Shown here: one piece after another, positions 28,622 to 36,250 of the stretch
How the letters are laid out: each line of letters starts with the position of its first letter
How positions within the stretch are numbered: the stretch's first letter is position 1
Assembly: GCA_001938995.1 (NCBI GenBank)
Contig: MKZN01000003.1
Location: 186,001-250,000, forward strand
From: Bacillus pumilus
GTDB taxonomy: Bacteria; Bacillota; Bacilli; Bacillales; Bacillaceae
Reading direction: 5' to 3'
DNA: 64,000 nt
Position numbers and translations under genes: made by a program
The notes under the pieces: generated by a model
The model's database searches: none
The model's input: only the letters and a program-made list of their open reading frames with translations
Told to the model about the DNA's origin: nothing

Positions 28622-29386
28622 ATGAGTGAAAAAAATACGATCCAATTCATTATCACACGTCAAGACACAGCAGATGGAAAGTCTTATGAAGAGGAATTCG
28701 AAATCCCTTATCGCCCGAATATGAATGTGATTTCCGCACTCATGGAAATCAGACGAAACCCGGTCAATAAAAAAGGTGAAAAAACAACGGCGATTAACTG
28801 GGATATGAACTGTCTTGAAGAAGTGTGTGGTGCTTGTTCCATGGTCATTAATGGAACCCCGCGCCAATCATGTACAGCTCTGATAGACTCGTTAGAACAG
28901 CCGATCCGTCTTCAACCGATGAAGACGTTCCCGGTTGTTAGAGACCTACAGGTTGATAGAAGCCGGATGTTTAATTCCTTGAAAAAGGTCAAAGCATGGG
29001 TGCCGATTGATGGCACATATGACCTTGGACCTGGACCAAGAATGCCTGAGAAAAAACGTCAATGGGCGTATGAGCTTTCGAAGTGTATGACATGTGGTGT
29101 TTGTCTTGAAGCTTGTCCAAACGTAAATGATAAGTCTTCCTTTATGGGCCCTGCACCGCTCTCACAAGTTCGTTTATTTAACGCACATCCGACAGGTGCG
29201 ATGAATAAATCAGATCGCCTAGAAGAAATTATGGGAGATGGCGGTCTGGCCAACTGTGGAAACTCTCAAAACTGTGTGCAGGCTTGTCCGAAAGGGATCC
29301 CGCTGACAACGTCAATTGCAGCACTAAACCGAGATACAACATTCCAATCCTTCCGTAATTTCTTCGGAAGCGATCACGCAGAATAA
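28622..29386 (+). CDS. sdhB: Succinate dehydrogenase iron-sulfur subunit
   Basis: 254 residues. The N-terminal ferredoxin-like domain has the [2Fe-2S] cysteines in NCLEEVCGACSMVINGTPRQSC. The C-terminal domain carries the [4Fe-4S] and [3Fe-4S] cysteines in CMTCGVCLEACPN and NCGNSQNCVQACPKGIP. It passes electrons from SdhA to heme b in SdhC. The ATG is one base after the sdhA stop, with AAAGGTGGAG inside the end of sdhA, so translation is probably coupled. Confidence 0.98.
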   Translation: MSEKNTIQFIITRQDTADGKSYEEEFEIPYRPNMNVISALMEIRRNPVNKKGEKTTAINWDMNCLEEVCGACSMVINGTPRQSCTALIDSLEQPIRLQPMKTFPVVRDLQVDRSRMFNSLKKVKAWVPIDGTYDLGPGPRMPEKKRQWAYELSKCMTCGVCLEACPNVNDKSSFMGPAPLSQVRLFNAHPTGAMNKSDRLEEIMGDGGLANCGNSQNCVQACPKGIPLTTSIAALNRDTTFQSFRNFFGSDHAE

Positions 29387-29449
29387 CATCACATACAGTC
29401 CTCTTTGCCAATCATGATGAGTGTTTAAAGAGGCTAATGCAAAAGGATT

Positions 29450-29486
29450 TAAGTGCCTCTTCCATATGGGAGAGGTGCTTTTTTTG
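29450..29486 (+). terminator. Terminator after sdhCAB
   Basis: AAGTGCCTCTTCC pairs with GGGAGAGGTGCTT around ATAT, followed by a T7 run. Confidence 0.9.
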
Positions 29487-29505
29487 TGAAAAAGGAGATG
29501 TTCAA

Positions 29506-29964
29506 ATGAGAGTACCGTCCTATATTGTAGAGCCGTTTGAAGAGTGGAGAACATCATTTCGATTTTATGTAGAAACGACAGTTCGTTTTTCAGAAACGGA
29601 TATGTTTGGTCACATGAACAATGTCACCCCATTTGTGTATTTCGAAGAGGCGCGGATTGCCTTCTTTCAAAAAACCGGACTAGTTGATAAACGAATGAAA
29701 CGAGTCAAGGACACCATCACAGTCGTTGCAAATCTACAGTGTGATTACATCAAACAGGTGGAGATTGGCGAGAGACTCCGGGTGTATGTGAAGCCGGAAA
29801 AAGTAGGATCGAGTTCTCTCATTTTGCATTACCTAGGAGAAAACGAACAACAGGACACGTGTTTTACAGGCGTTGTGACAATGGTTCAAATTAATCAAGA
29901 AACCGGTGCACCTGTTTCATTTACAGAAGAAGAAAAAGAAACATTTCACGCCCAGCGAAATTAA
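29506..29964 (+). CDS. ysmA: Hotdog-fold acyl-CoA thioesterase YsmA
   Basis: 152 residues of the 4HBT superfamily: TTVRFSETDMFGHMNNVTPFVYFEEARIAFF has the conserved Asp/His-Asn region of these thioesterases, and ITVVANLQCDYIKQVEIGERLRV follows. The substrate is unknown. The start at 29506 has AAAAGGAGATG upstream; the frame extends into the sdhB terminator but no other start is supported. In B. subtilis ysmA is followed directly by gerE; here about 4.6 kb intervene. Confidence 0.9.
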   Translation: MRVPSYIVEPFEEWRTSFRFYVETTVRFSETDMFGHMNNVTPFVYFEEARIAFFQKTGLVDKRMKRVKDTITVVANLQCDYIKQVEIGERLRVYVKPEKVGSSSLILHYLGENEQQDTCFTGVVTMVQINQETGAPVSFTEEEKETFHAQRN

Positions 29965-30000
29965 CGGGTGACGTATGACCAAAATGTGTGTGCTTCGTTT

Positions 30001-30009
30001 TGTTATAAT
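30001..30009 (+). promoter_or_regulatory. Extended -10 promoter of the biotin ligase gene
   Basis: TGTTATAAT contains a perfect TATAAT with the TG of an extended -10, 37 bases before the ATG; no clear -35. Confidence 0.6.
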
Positions 30010-30045
30010 GAAAGAATCATATCAAGAGAAACAAAAGGAGAACAT

Positions 30046-30765
30046 ATGAAGATTTTTCAATATGACACCATTGATAGTACAAATAATGAAGCGAAAAGGC
30101 TGATTCAACAAGGAGAAGAGCCCTCGTTTGCCGTCTATGCAAAACAGCAGACAGCTGGTAGAGGTAGGTTAGGCAGACCGTGGGAGACGCCTTCTGGAAA
30201 TGTGGCTGTCACCATGACGGTAAAACCACCGCAAGATCTCTCGGCACAGTCAACGATTGCACCGATGACGGCACTAGCCATCTACGATGTCATCAAACCA
30301 CTTTTGAATGACAAAGATCAACTGGCGATTAAATGGCCAAATGACATTCTAGTAAATGAGGCAAAGGTCTCCGGTACATTGATTGAAGCAGATCGAAGCG
30401 CAATCTTTATTGGAGTTGGGATCAATGTCAAAACGAAACCAGAACATGTCCCGTATAAAACCATTTGTTTATCAGAGCTGACAGATGTGAGTGCAGACGA
30501 GCTTGTGAAAAACTTGACGACGGCTTTTAAAAAATATTATACACGCTGGCAAAACGAGGGTTTTGAAGCACTCACTGCGCTCTACAACAAACGATTATTT
30601 CGCCTGAATAAACCGCTTCGAATTTCATTAGATCGTGAGAAGCAAACGTGGGAAGAGGGGATTTGCTGCGGCGTCAATCGCTTTGGTTATCTGCAATTAA
30701 AAGATGAAGAGGGGCATGTGAAAGCCCATTCTGCCGGTGATATTGATGCGCCGATCCAAACGTAA
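30046..30765 (+). CDS. Biotin-[acetyl-CoA-carboxylase] ligase lacking the HTH domain
   Basis: 239 residues. The catalytic BPL domain covers residues 1-180 (DSTNNEAKRL, AGRGRLGRPWETPSGN biotin loop, AIKWPNDILVNEAKVSGTLIE, IFIGVGINV) and a C-terminal SH3-like domain follows. It attaches biotin to carboxylase carrier protein. Bacillus BirA has an N-terminal winged helix of about 65 residues that makes it a repressor; this one starts directly at the enzyme domain, so it is probably a second, monofunctional ligase. The ATG follows AAAGGAGAACAT. It is not at this place in B. subtilis. Confidence 0.88.
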   Translation: MKIFQYDTIDSTNNEAKRLIQQGEEPSFAVYAKQQTAGRGRLGRPWETPSGNVAVTMTVKPPQDLSAQSTIAPMTALAIYDVIKPLLNDKDQLAIKWPNDILVNEAKVSGTLIEADRSAIFIGVGINVKTKPEHVPYKTICLSELTDVSADELVKNLTTAFKKYYTRWQNEGFEALTALYNKRLFRLNKPLRISLDREKQTWEEGICCGVNRFGYLQLKDEEGHVKAHSAGDIDAPIQT

Positions 30766-30794
30766 AAAGCAGACGATGAATACTCGTCTGCTTT
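30766..30794. terminator. Bidirectional terminator between biotin ligase gene and prpF
   Basis: AAAGCAGACGA and TCGTCTGCTTT form a perfect 11-bp stem with a 7-base loop; A and T tracts flank both sides. Confidence 0.75.
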
Positions 30795-31923
30795 AGGCTT
30801 CTCTTTTAATATGAGGCTGAACCATGTAGTCCTGTTTTGTAAAGACAACCCCATCAAGAATTTCTCTTGCGGTTCGTAGGACTTTTACTCTGTTTTGCGC
30901 CAATTCAATTTCAGTCTGCATTATACCAGCAGGATGCCCAATTCTAAGAGTTTGCTGTTTGCCACGGTAAAGAAGTGCTGGGAGTGTTTGATCCATAAAG
31001 CAGCTGGCTGACAAACAGACAGCGCCAGTAATCGCAAGCGCTTGATGAGGCTTTTGCATCGATAACATGCGCACCATGATATCCATATCTGCTGCTCGTC
31101 TCATCATTCCACTTGAATCTCGGTAATCTGCTGGCTCACTGATAATCGCAAGCTTTGGAACAGCTGGAGACTGAGAGGTGGCCTTTTCTTTTGAAGCAAA
31201 ACAACACATTTCCGCAGCAGTGGATCGAATATCTTCTAGCTCGTTGAGTACCTGGGCGGAGAACTCTTCAGGCAATTCTGTTCCTTTTAAGTGGATAGCC
31301 TTTGCACGAATAAAGGCAACAGGGTTTGCTATATCCACGATCGACATTGGAATCTCCCCGAACTTCGTTTGAATCAATTCAATACTTTTCCCAGTCGGAA
31401 AGGTTTTACCTGTGACGGCTCCTTCCGGCTTTTCGAAGGATAAGTAAATAGGTGACCCCGTTCCTTTAACCCCTGGAATTTCCGCATGACCTTCAAATGA
31501 CACTTCACCATCTTCTACTTCTACCTCTGCCACAATGATTTTATTCGTGTTGGTATTCAGAATACGTACGGTTGTAATGGGCTCAACAGCTGGGACAAAG
31601 CCTTTAATAATGGCATATGGTCCAACGGCAGAGGAGATATTTCCGCAATTTCCCTTAAAGTCGACATAGTTCTCATTAATACTAACTTGTGCAAAGGTAT
31701 AGTTCACATCAGCATCTGGACGAGTCGCTTTTTCTATGATGGCCACTTTGCTCGTCAAAGAATTGCCGCCGCCGATTCCGTCTACTTGTAGTCGATCAGG
31801 GCTACCCATAATATCTAATAGAAATGCTTTGAGTTCCTCCGTTTCACTAGGTGCATGATTCGCTTGAATGAACACCCCTTTGCTTGTACCGCCCCGCATT
31901 ATTGTGATTGGAACCTTCCTCAT
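30793..31923 (-). CDS. PrpF/GalD-family isomerase (4-oxalomesaconate tautomerase-like)
   Basis: 376 residues of the PrpF family (diaminopimelate-epimerase fold). The signature MRGGTSKGVFIQANHAP is at the N-terminus; VDGIGGGNSLTSKVAII and VDFKGNCGNISSAVGPYAI contain the Ser/Cys active-site region, and the GNP-like DIANPVAFI block follows. Members isomerise unsaturated tricarboxylates such as methylaconitate or 4-oxalomesaconate. The start at 31923 has GAGGGTG six bases upstream; an ATG five codons earlier lacks one. It is divergent from a LysR gene and near a citrate-type transporter, which suggests use of an aconitate-like compound. The substrate is inference. Confidence 0.85.
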   Translation of the reverse strand: MRKVPITIMRGGTSKGVFIQANHAPSETEELKAFLLDIMGSPDRLQVDGIGGGNSLTSKVAIIEKATRPDADVNYTFAQVSINENYVDFKGNCGNISSAVGPYAIIKGFVPAVEPITTVRILNTNTNKIIVAEVEVEDGEVSFEGHAEIPGVKGTGSPIYLSFEKPEGAVTGKTFPTGKSIELIQTKFGEIPMSIVDIANPVAFIRAKAIHLKGTELPEEFSAQVLNELEDIRSTAAEMCCFASKEKATSQSPAVPKLAIISEPADYRDSSGMMRRAADMDIMVRMLSMQKPHQALAITGAVCLSASCFMDQTLPALLYRGKQQTLRIGHPAGIMQTEIELAQNRVKVLRTAREILDGVVFTKQDYMVQPHIKREA

Positions 31924-32058
31924 TGATCTCACCCTCATTTGTTTAGTTGACTATTTATCTAATCAAAATGGTAATGTATAATCAGAAATAAGTTAAATAC
32001 AATATTTTAGGAGAAATCGATAGAATATTTTTATAACAGGATAAAGGGAGGGCTCATA

Positions 32059-32919
32059 GTGGATGAGAAAGACTGGCGATTACTAAAGGTGCTCCATGAA
32101 GAGAAAAACATTACAAAAGCTGCAGAAAAGTTGTTTGTATCTCAACCTGCCTTAAGCTACCGATTGAAACAGCTTGAAGAAGAGTTTGACATGAAGCTGT
32201 TTTTCAAAAGAAAACGGGGGATAGAATTTACATCAGAAGGCGAGTATTTGGCTGAATATGCAAATGACATGCTCAAGCAGCTTCAGCAAACGAAAGATGG
32301 CATGCTCAATATGCAAAAACAGGTCAAGGGAACGATTCGACTAGGAGTCTCAAGTAATTTTGCTCAGTATAAGTTGCCGGAAATTTTAAGAGACTTCTCC
32401 AAAGAGTATCCGCACGTTCAATTTATGGTGAACACAGGCTGGAGCACGAAAGTCATGGATTTGTTAGGAACATCAAGTGTGCACCTAGGCATTTTAAGAG
32501 GGGATTACGACTGGAATGGAGAACGATTTTTGCTAGATAAAGAGCGACTTTGTATGATTTCAAAATCAGAAATACAACTGAAGGACCTCCCGAAGCTACC
32601 ACTGATTGATTATCATACGGACAGTTCATTGAAACGCTTGATAAATAGATGGTGGCAGGAAACATTTACAATACCTCCGCTTGTCACGATGGAGACAGAC
32701 CGGCAAGATACCTCTAAAGAAATGGTGAAACACGGATTGGGATACGCCATTGTGCCAGAAATTTGTCTCAGACCAAGTGATGAGTTATTTGTAAAAGGTC
32801 TTTCGTATAAAGATGGACAACCTGTATTACGAGATACGTGGCTCATGTATCAGCCTGCTTCTCTCCATCTATCTGTTGTCAACGCATTCATTGAGTTTTT
32901 AAGAAGGCAGCAAAGGTAA
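32059..32919 (+). CDS. LysR-family transcriptional regulator
   Basis: 286 residues. The N-terminal winged HTH (1-60; NITKAAEKLFVSQPALSYRLKQLEEEF) is followed by a periplasmic-binding-like effector domain (about 90-285). GTG start after AAAGGGAGGG. It is divergent from prpF, with 135 bases between, and upstream of the citM-type transporter in the same direction. By LysR custom it probably senses the transported acid and controls both flanking genes. The shared region is AT-rich; I could not assign a T-N11-A box with confidence. Confidence 0.9.
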   Translation: MDEKDWRLLKVLHEEKNITKAAEKLFVSQPALSYRLKQLEEEFDMKLFFKRKRGIEFTSEGEYLAEYANDMLKQLQQTKDGMLNMQKQVKGTIRLGVSSNFAQYKLPEILRDFSKEYPHVQFMVNTGWSTKVMDLLGTSSVHLGILRGDYDWNGERFLLDKERLCMISKSEIQLKDLPKLPLIDYHTDSSLKRLINRWWQETFTIPPLVTMETDRQDTSKEMVKHGLGYAIVPEICLRPSDELFVKGLSYKDGQPVLRDTWLMYQPASLHLSVVNAFIEFLRRQQR

Positions 32920-32994
32920 TGATAAAGATATTTTATTGAACAACTGAAAAAAACGATATTTTCATTATAAAAAAAGCTGGTATATCCTTGAAAT

Positions 32995-33008
32995 AGAAAG
33001 CGCTAACA
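32995..33008 (+). promoter_or_regulatory. cre site (CcpA operator) before the transporter
   Basis: AGAAAGCGCTAACA fits the cre consensus TGWAANCGNTNWCA at 13 of 14 positions. It lies 63 bases before the GTG of the transporter, where CcpA-HPr(Ser-P) binding would repress it on glucose. Confidence 0.7.
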
Positions 33009-33070
33009 TTTTGATCGCAAGTGCAAGGGGGCACTTGATGATCTTGTGAAGAAGAGGATGGAGGGATAAA

Positions 33071-34387
33071 GTGCTAGCTATTTTAGGGATCTTGATGGTC
33101 GTGGTTTTTACCTTTCTTATTATGACGAAACGGATGCATCCAGTGGTTGCCTTAACTGTTGTTCCGATCGTATTTGCATTAATCGGTGGATTTAACAAAG
33201 GGTTAGGGGACATGATGCTTGATGGCATTAAGGTTGTGGCACCATCTGCTGCTTTATTGCTATTTGCGATTTTGTTCTTTGGCGTGATGCTAGATGCGGG
33301 GTTATTTGATCCACTCATTAAATTAATTCTCCGAATTGTAAAAGGGGATCCAGTCAAAATTGCTTTTGGGGTAGCTATTTTGTCTATGCTTGTTGCACTT
33401 GATGGAGATGGGACAACGACTTACATGATTACAGTCTCCGCAATGCTTCCGTTATTTTTAAGAATTGGCATGAATCCGCTTGTTTTAGGGACGATTTCAT
33501 TATTATCATTAGGGATTATGAGCGGCATGACGCCTTGGGGCGGTCCAGCTACGCGTGCGATCGCTGCACTAGGTTTAGATGCAGCAACATTTTTTATACC
33601 GTTACTCCCAACGATGATCGGGGGCGGACTTTTTATTCTTTTTACTGCGTATGTCCTTGGAAAAAAAGAGCGAAAGCGAATTGGGATTGCTGAAATACAG
33701 CATAACAAAGAGACACCGATTTCATCTGAATTAGCTGCATCGTTAGAAGATGGCATTAAGGATATCAAAAGGCCAAAGCTGATTTGGATCAACTTCTTCC
33801 TGACGATTGGTGTCATGATCACACTTGTTTTAGATATTATACCGATTCCTGTTCTCTTTTTAATTGGATTTGTCATCGCACTAATGGTCAACTATCCAAA
33901 AATTGAGGATCAGCGTGAACGAATGCTATCGCATGCAGGTAATGCGTTAACCGTTATTACCCTTGTGTTTGCAGCAGGAATTTTCACAGGCATCTTTTCA
34001 GGAACGAAAATGGTGGAGGCGATTGCCCATTTAGTGATTTACTTAATTCCTGATTCATACAGCTCATTCTTCCCGCTTATTGTTGCCTTGACGAGTATGC
34101 CGTTTACATTTGTCCTTTCAAATGATGCTTACTATTTCGGGGTCTTGCCTATTTTAGCAGAAGCGGGTGCAGCTTACGGCATCGAACCGGTCGAAATTGC
34201 CCGAGCCTCGATCATAGGACAGCCTGTTCATTTACTAAGTCCGCTAGTGGCTTCAACGTTACTACTCGTCAGTATGTTAAACATTGATATTGGTGAATTG
34301 CAAAAGTACGCACTTTTATGGACAGTCTTAACAGCCTTGTTTACGACACTGATTGCTGTCTTAACAGGAGCTATTTCCATCTTTTAG
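33071..34387 (+). CDS. CitMHS-family citrate/tricarboxylate-metal:H+ symporter
   Basis: 438 residues and about 12 membrane segments, as in B. subtilis CitM/CitH. Conserved blocks are ALDGDGTTTYMITVSAMLPL (about 117-136), GIMSGMTPWGGPATR and SMPFTFVLSNDAYYFGVLPIL. The family imports citrate with Mg2+ or Ca2+. Start GTG after GGAGGGATAAA. A cre site lies upstream and a LysR gene before that. With prpF nearby, the physiological substrate may be an isomer of aconitate or citrate. A terminator follows. Confidence 0.9.
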   Translation: MLAILGILMVVVFTFLIMTKRMHPVVALTVVPIVFALIGGFNKGLGDMMLDGIKVVAPSAALLLFAILFFGVMLDAGLFDPLIKLILRIVKGDPVKIAFGVAILSMLVALDGDGTTTYMITVSAMLPLFLRIGMNPLVLGTISLLSLGIMSGMTPWGGPATRAIAALGLDAATFFIPLLPTMIGGGLFILFTAYVLGKKERKRIGIAEIQHNKETPISSELAASLEDGIKDIKRPKLIWINFFLTIGVMITLVLDIIPIPVLFLIGFVIALMVNYPKIEDQRERMLSHAGNALTVITLVFAAGIFTGIFSGTKMVEAIAHLVIYLIPDSYSSFFPLIVALTSMPFTFVLSNDAYYFGVLPILAEAGAAYGIEPVEIARASIIGQPVHLLSPLVASTLLLVSMLNIDIGELQKYALLWTVLTALFTTLIAVLTGAISIF

Positions 34388-34395
34388 ACATGATG

Positions 34396-34434
34396 AAAAA
34401 GGCGATGTCTCTACATGAGACTCGTCTTTTTTTA
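34396..34434 (+). terminator. Terminator after the transporter gene
   Basis: AAGGCGATGTCTC folds on GAGACTCGTCTT (bulged) and ends in T7. Confidence 0.85.
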
Positions 34435-34438
34435 TTGA

Positions 34439-34468
34439 ATCTTAGCGTCAAAAATTGGACGCTAAGAT
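34439..34468. repeat. Perfect 11-bp inverted repeat upstream of gerE
   Basis: ATCTTAGCGTC (34439-34449) and GACGCTAAGAT (34458-34468) with an 8-base spacer; there is no T tract on either side, so it is not a typical terminator. It stands 23 bases before the sigma-K -35 of gerE. Confidence 0.8.
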
Positions 34469-34491
34469 GCTGAAATTCTTTATATTAACGT

Positions 34492-34520
34492 CACCTACCT
34501 TATGTACACGGCATATGATA
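34492..34520 (+). promoter_or_regulatory. Sigma-K-type promoter of gerE
   Basis: CATATGATA at 34512-34520 fits the sigma-K -10 consensus CATANNNTA; CAC (AC at 34493-34494) lies 17 bases upstream as the short -35. GerE of B. subtilis is transcribed by sigma-K in the mother cell. Confidence 0.75.
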
Positions 34521-34588
34521 TCTCGACTATACAGAATCCCATTCTATAGAGACTAGAGCTCTCACCTTAGCAAGGAGGGTTACAATAC

Positions 34589-34780
34589 TTGAAGGAGAAA
34601 GAGTTTCAATCCAAGCCGCTATTAACCAAAAGAGAAAGAGAAGTATTTGAATTGCTCGTCCAAGACAAAACAACAAAAGAAATTGCAAGCGAGCTTTTTA
34701 TTAGCGAAAAGACTGTTCGGAATCATATTTCGAATGCTAAGCATACCTTTTACAAACAAAAACTTTATTATATAAAATGA
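34589..34780 (+). pseudogene. gerE: gerE, 5' part, interrupted by the prophage
   Basis: Codons 1-50 encode the N-terminal two-thirds of the late-sporulation regulator GerE, identical or nearly so to B. subtilis (LLTKREREVFELLVQDKTTK, ELFISEKTVRNHISNA). GerE is normally 74 residues; here the family sequence ends at residue 50, in the recognition-helix region. Thirteen unrelated residues (KHTFYKQKLYYIK) follow before a stop in phage DNA. The C-terminal dimerisation helix is missing, so the protein should not work. Start TTG with AAGGAGG; a sigma-K promoter is intact. The missing 3' part is expected beyond the right end of the prophage. Confidence 0.9.
34720..34745. other. Prophage left attachment site (attL) within gerE
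   Basis: The GerE protein sequence stops matching its family after codon 50 (ends 34738), so the crossover lies in or just before AATCATATTTCGAATGCT. The core cannot be defined without attR, which is outside the window. Confidence 0.7.
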
Positions 34781-34934
34781 CTCCAAAAGACGCATGTAAA
34801 TACATTCCACATAAAGATTATAATTGGATATACTCTCATTAATTATTAGAGCAAAAATTCATACTTCTGCGACAATTTCCGACAACATTTTTTTGTACTT
34901 CATGATAAATTTAACAATGGTAAGGTGATTATAT

Positions 34935-36038
34935 ATGACAAGTACAATCGCGAAAGATCTACGGACTCATTTAAGAAACTCTTTGGAAATGTCTAAAGAA
35001 AGTCAAAAACAAGTTGCAGCAAAGTTGGGTGTAAGCAGTAGTTATTTAAGTAAATTTTTAAATGGCAAGGATATCTCATTTTGGATTGTTCGAGAGGTCA
35101 TTAAATACATTGACAAAGAGAACGAAATGGAACTTATTATTATGTATTTTAAAGAAGGTATTAGTTCTAAAAATATTCCTGCCGTTTTGGAATATTGTTA
35201 TTCGAAACAATTGTACGGTTTAACAAGCGAATTAGCCCAAGAATATATAAATAAAAAAAATCCCAAAACCCAAGAATTATGTTCCATATATTCATTAATG
35301 TTAGAGTCGAGATTTATGTTTGAAAAATCTAGTTTTTTAGATACATTAGGGAACATTAAAACAAATTTTTTAGAATCTGAAATTATAATTAAGGTTTTAC
35401 AAGTCTATTATTACTATTTGAACGGTCTTTACGACTTAACAATTTATACGATCGATCAAATCAATGACTTGCTGATTCAAATCAATGATCCATTTTTAAA
35501 AATGGCATATAGTGCAAGGCTAGATGAGATTCAGGTCAATATTTATCTAAAACAAAAAGTACAAACAATTCAATCACGAAAAATTGCTAATCGAATTTTA
35601 GATAGGGATTTCAGTACAGCGCACAACATTACTGCATATCATATCTTGGCACTGTCTTATTTCTTAGAATCTTACGAATACTCAATTTCATATTATCTAA
35701 AATGTATTGATTTGTACTCTGCTTTCCCTGATAGACAGGCTGAAATGATTGAAAATAAGGAAGAAATAGCATTTCTCCAAAAGTATTGGAATAAAAAAAT
35801 CCATGATGATTTCATAGTAAGTGATTTCACCAAGTTATTAAAGAATGATGATGAATTAAGTAGCTATTATAAAGTGGAAAGATATAATAAATACGCGCTT
35901 TTTTTTGATGGCATCAAAGAATCATCATCAGAAAAACTGCTCTTATCACATCACTATTTTTCAAAAAGTAACGACCATTTCAGGGCATGTTTCCCAAAAA
36001 ATGAATTGAATAGAATAGGATTTAGGTATACACTCTAA
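34935..36038 (+). CDS. aimR: AimR-like arbitrium receptor (RRNPP family regulator)
   Basis: 367 residues. The N-terminal HTH (about 20-58; QKQVAAKLGVSSSYLSKFLN) is followed by an all-helical TPR-like domain. I align it by eye with SPbeta/phi3T AimR: AVLEYCYSKQLYGLTSELAQ with ALEYADANMFFEIEDVLIDS, LQVYYYYLNGLYDLTIYTID with LLLYHYLSTGNFSPMAQLIK, and the ending HYFSKSNDHFRACFPKNELN with EYFKKSNDKFLIRLPLLELQ. AimR activates a lysis-promoting transcript unless bound by the AimP peptide. AAGGTGAT precedes the ATG. A peptide gene follows 19 bases downstream, the arbitrium layout. An extended -10 (TGATAAATT) stands at 34903. Alternative: another PlcR/Rgg-like receptor. Confidence 0.85.
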   Translation: MTSTIAKDLRTHLRNSLEMSKESQKQVAAKLGVSSSYLSKFLNGKDISFWIVREVIKYIDKENEMELIIMYFKEGISSKNIPAVLEYCYSKQLYGLTSELAQEYINKKNPKTQELCSIYSLMLESRFMFEKSSFLDTLGNIKTNFLESEIIIKVLQVYYYYLNGLYDLTIYTIDQINDLLIQINDPFLKMAYSARLDEIQVNIYLKQKVQTIQSRKIANRILDRDFSTAHNITAYHILALSYFLESYEYSISYYLKCIDLYSAFPDRQAEMIENKEEIAFLQKYWNKKIHDDFIVSDFTKLLKNDDELSSYYKVERYNKYALFFDGIKESSSEKLLLSHHYFSKSNDHFRACFPKNELNRIGFRYTL

Positions 36039-36057
36039 GAGTTAGGGGGTGCTATAC

Positions 36058-36192
36058 ATGTCAAAACGTTTTAATGTAATTGTTTTAACATTAACACTAG
36101 GAGCAACAATAGTTGTTTCAGATATTCACACACTTATCACTAACAGCCCAAAAACAATCTATGAAACAAAAGATGTTAGACCAGGAATGTAA
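36058..36192 (+). CDS. aimP: AimP-like arbitrium peptide precursor
   Basis: 44 residues: a basic start (MSKR), a hydrophobic export segment (FNVIVLTLTLGATIVV), a polar linker and the C-terminus TKDVRPGM. phi3T AimP is 43 residues with the same plan, and its last six residues are the signal. The likely mature signal here is DVRPGM, which differs from the SPbeta-group peptides that end RGA. GGGGGTG lies seven bases before the ATG. It is directly downstream of aimR and followed by a terminator. The exact cleavage point is inferred. Confidence 0.82.
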   Translation: MSKRFNVIVLTLTLGATIVVSDIHTLITNSPKTIYETKDVRPGM

Positions 36193-36203
36193 ATAGATAT
36201 TAA

Positions 36204-36245
36204 AAAGACGCTACCTGTAATAAGGTAACGTCTTTCGTGTTTTTT
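36204..36245 (+). terminator. Terminator after aimP
   Basis: AAAGACG-C-TACCT pairs with AGGTA-A-CGTCTTT around GTAATA, followed four bases later by TTTTTT. It separates aimP from the palindrome and small ORF downstream; read-through here would produce the candidate aimX transcript. Confidence 0.8.
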
Positions 36246-36250
36246 GGGGA

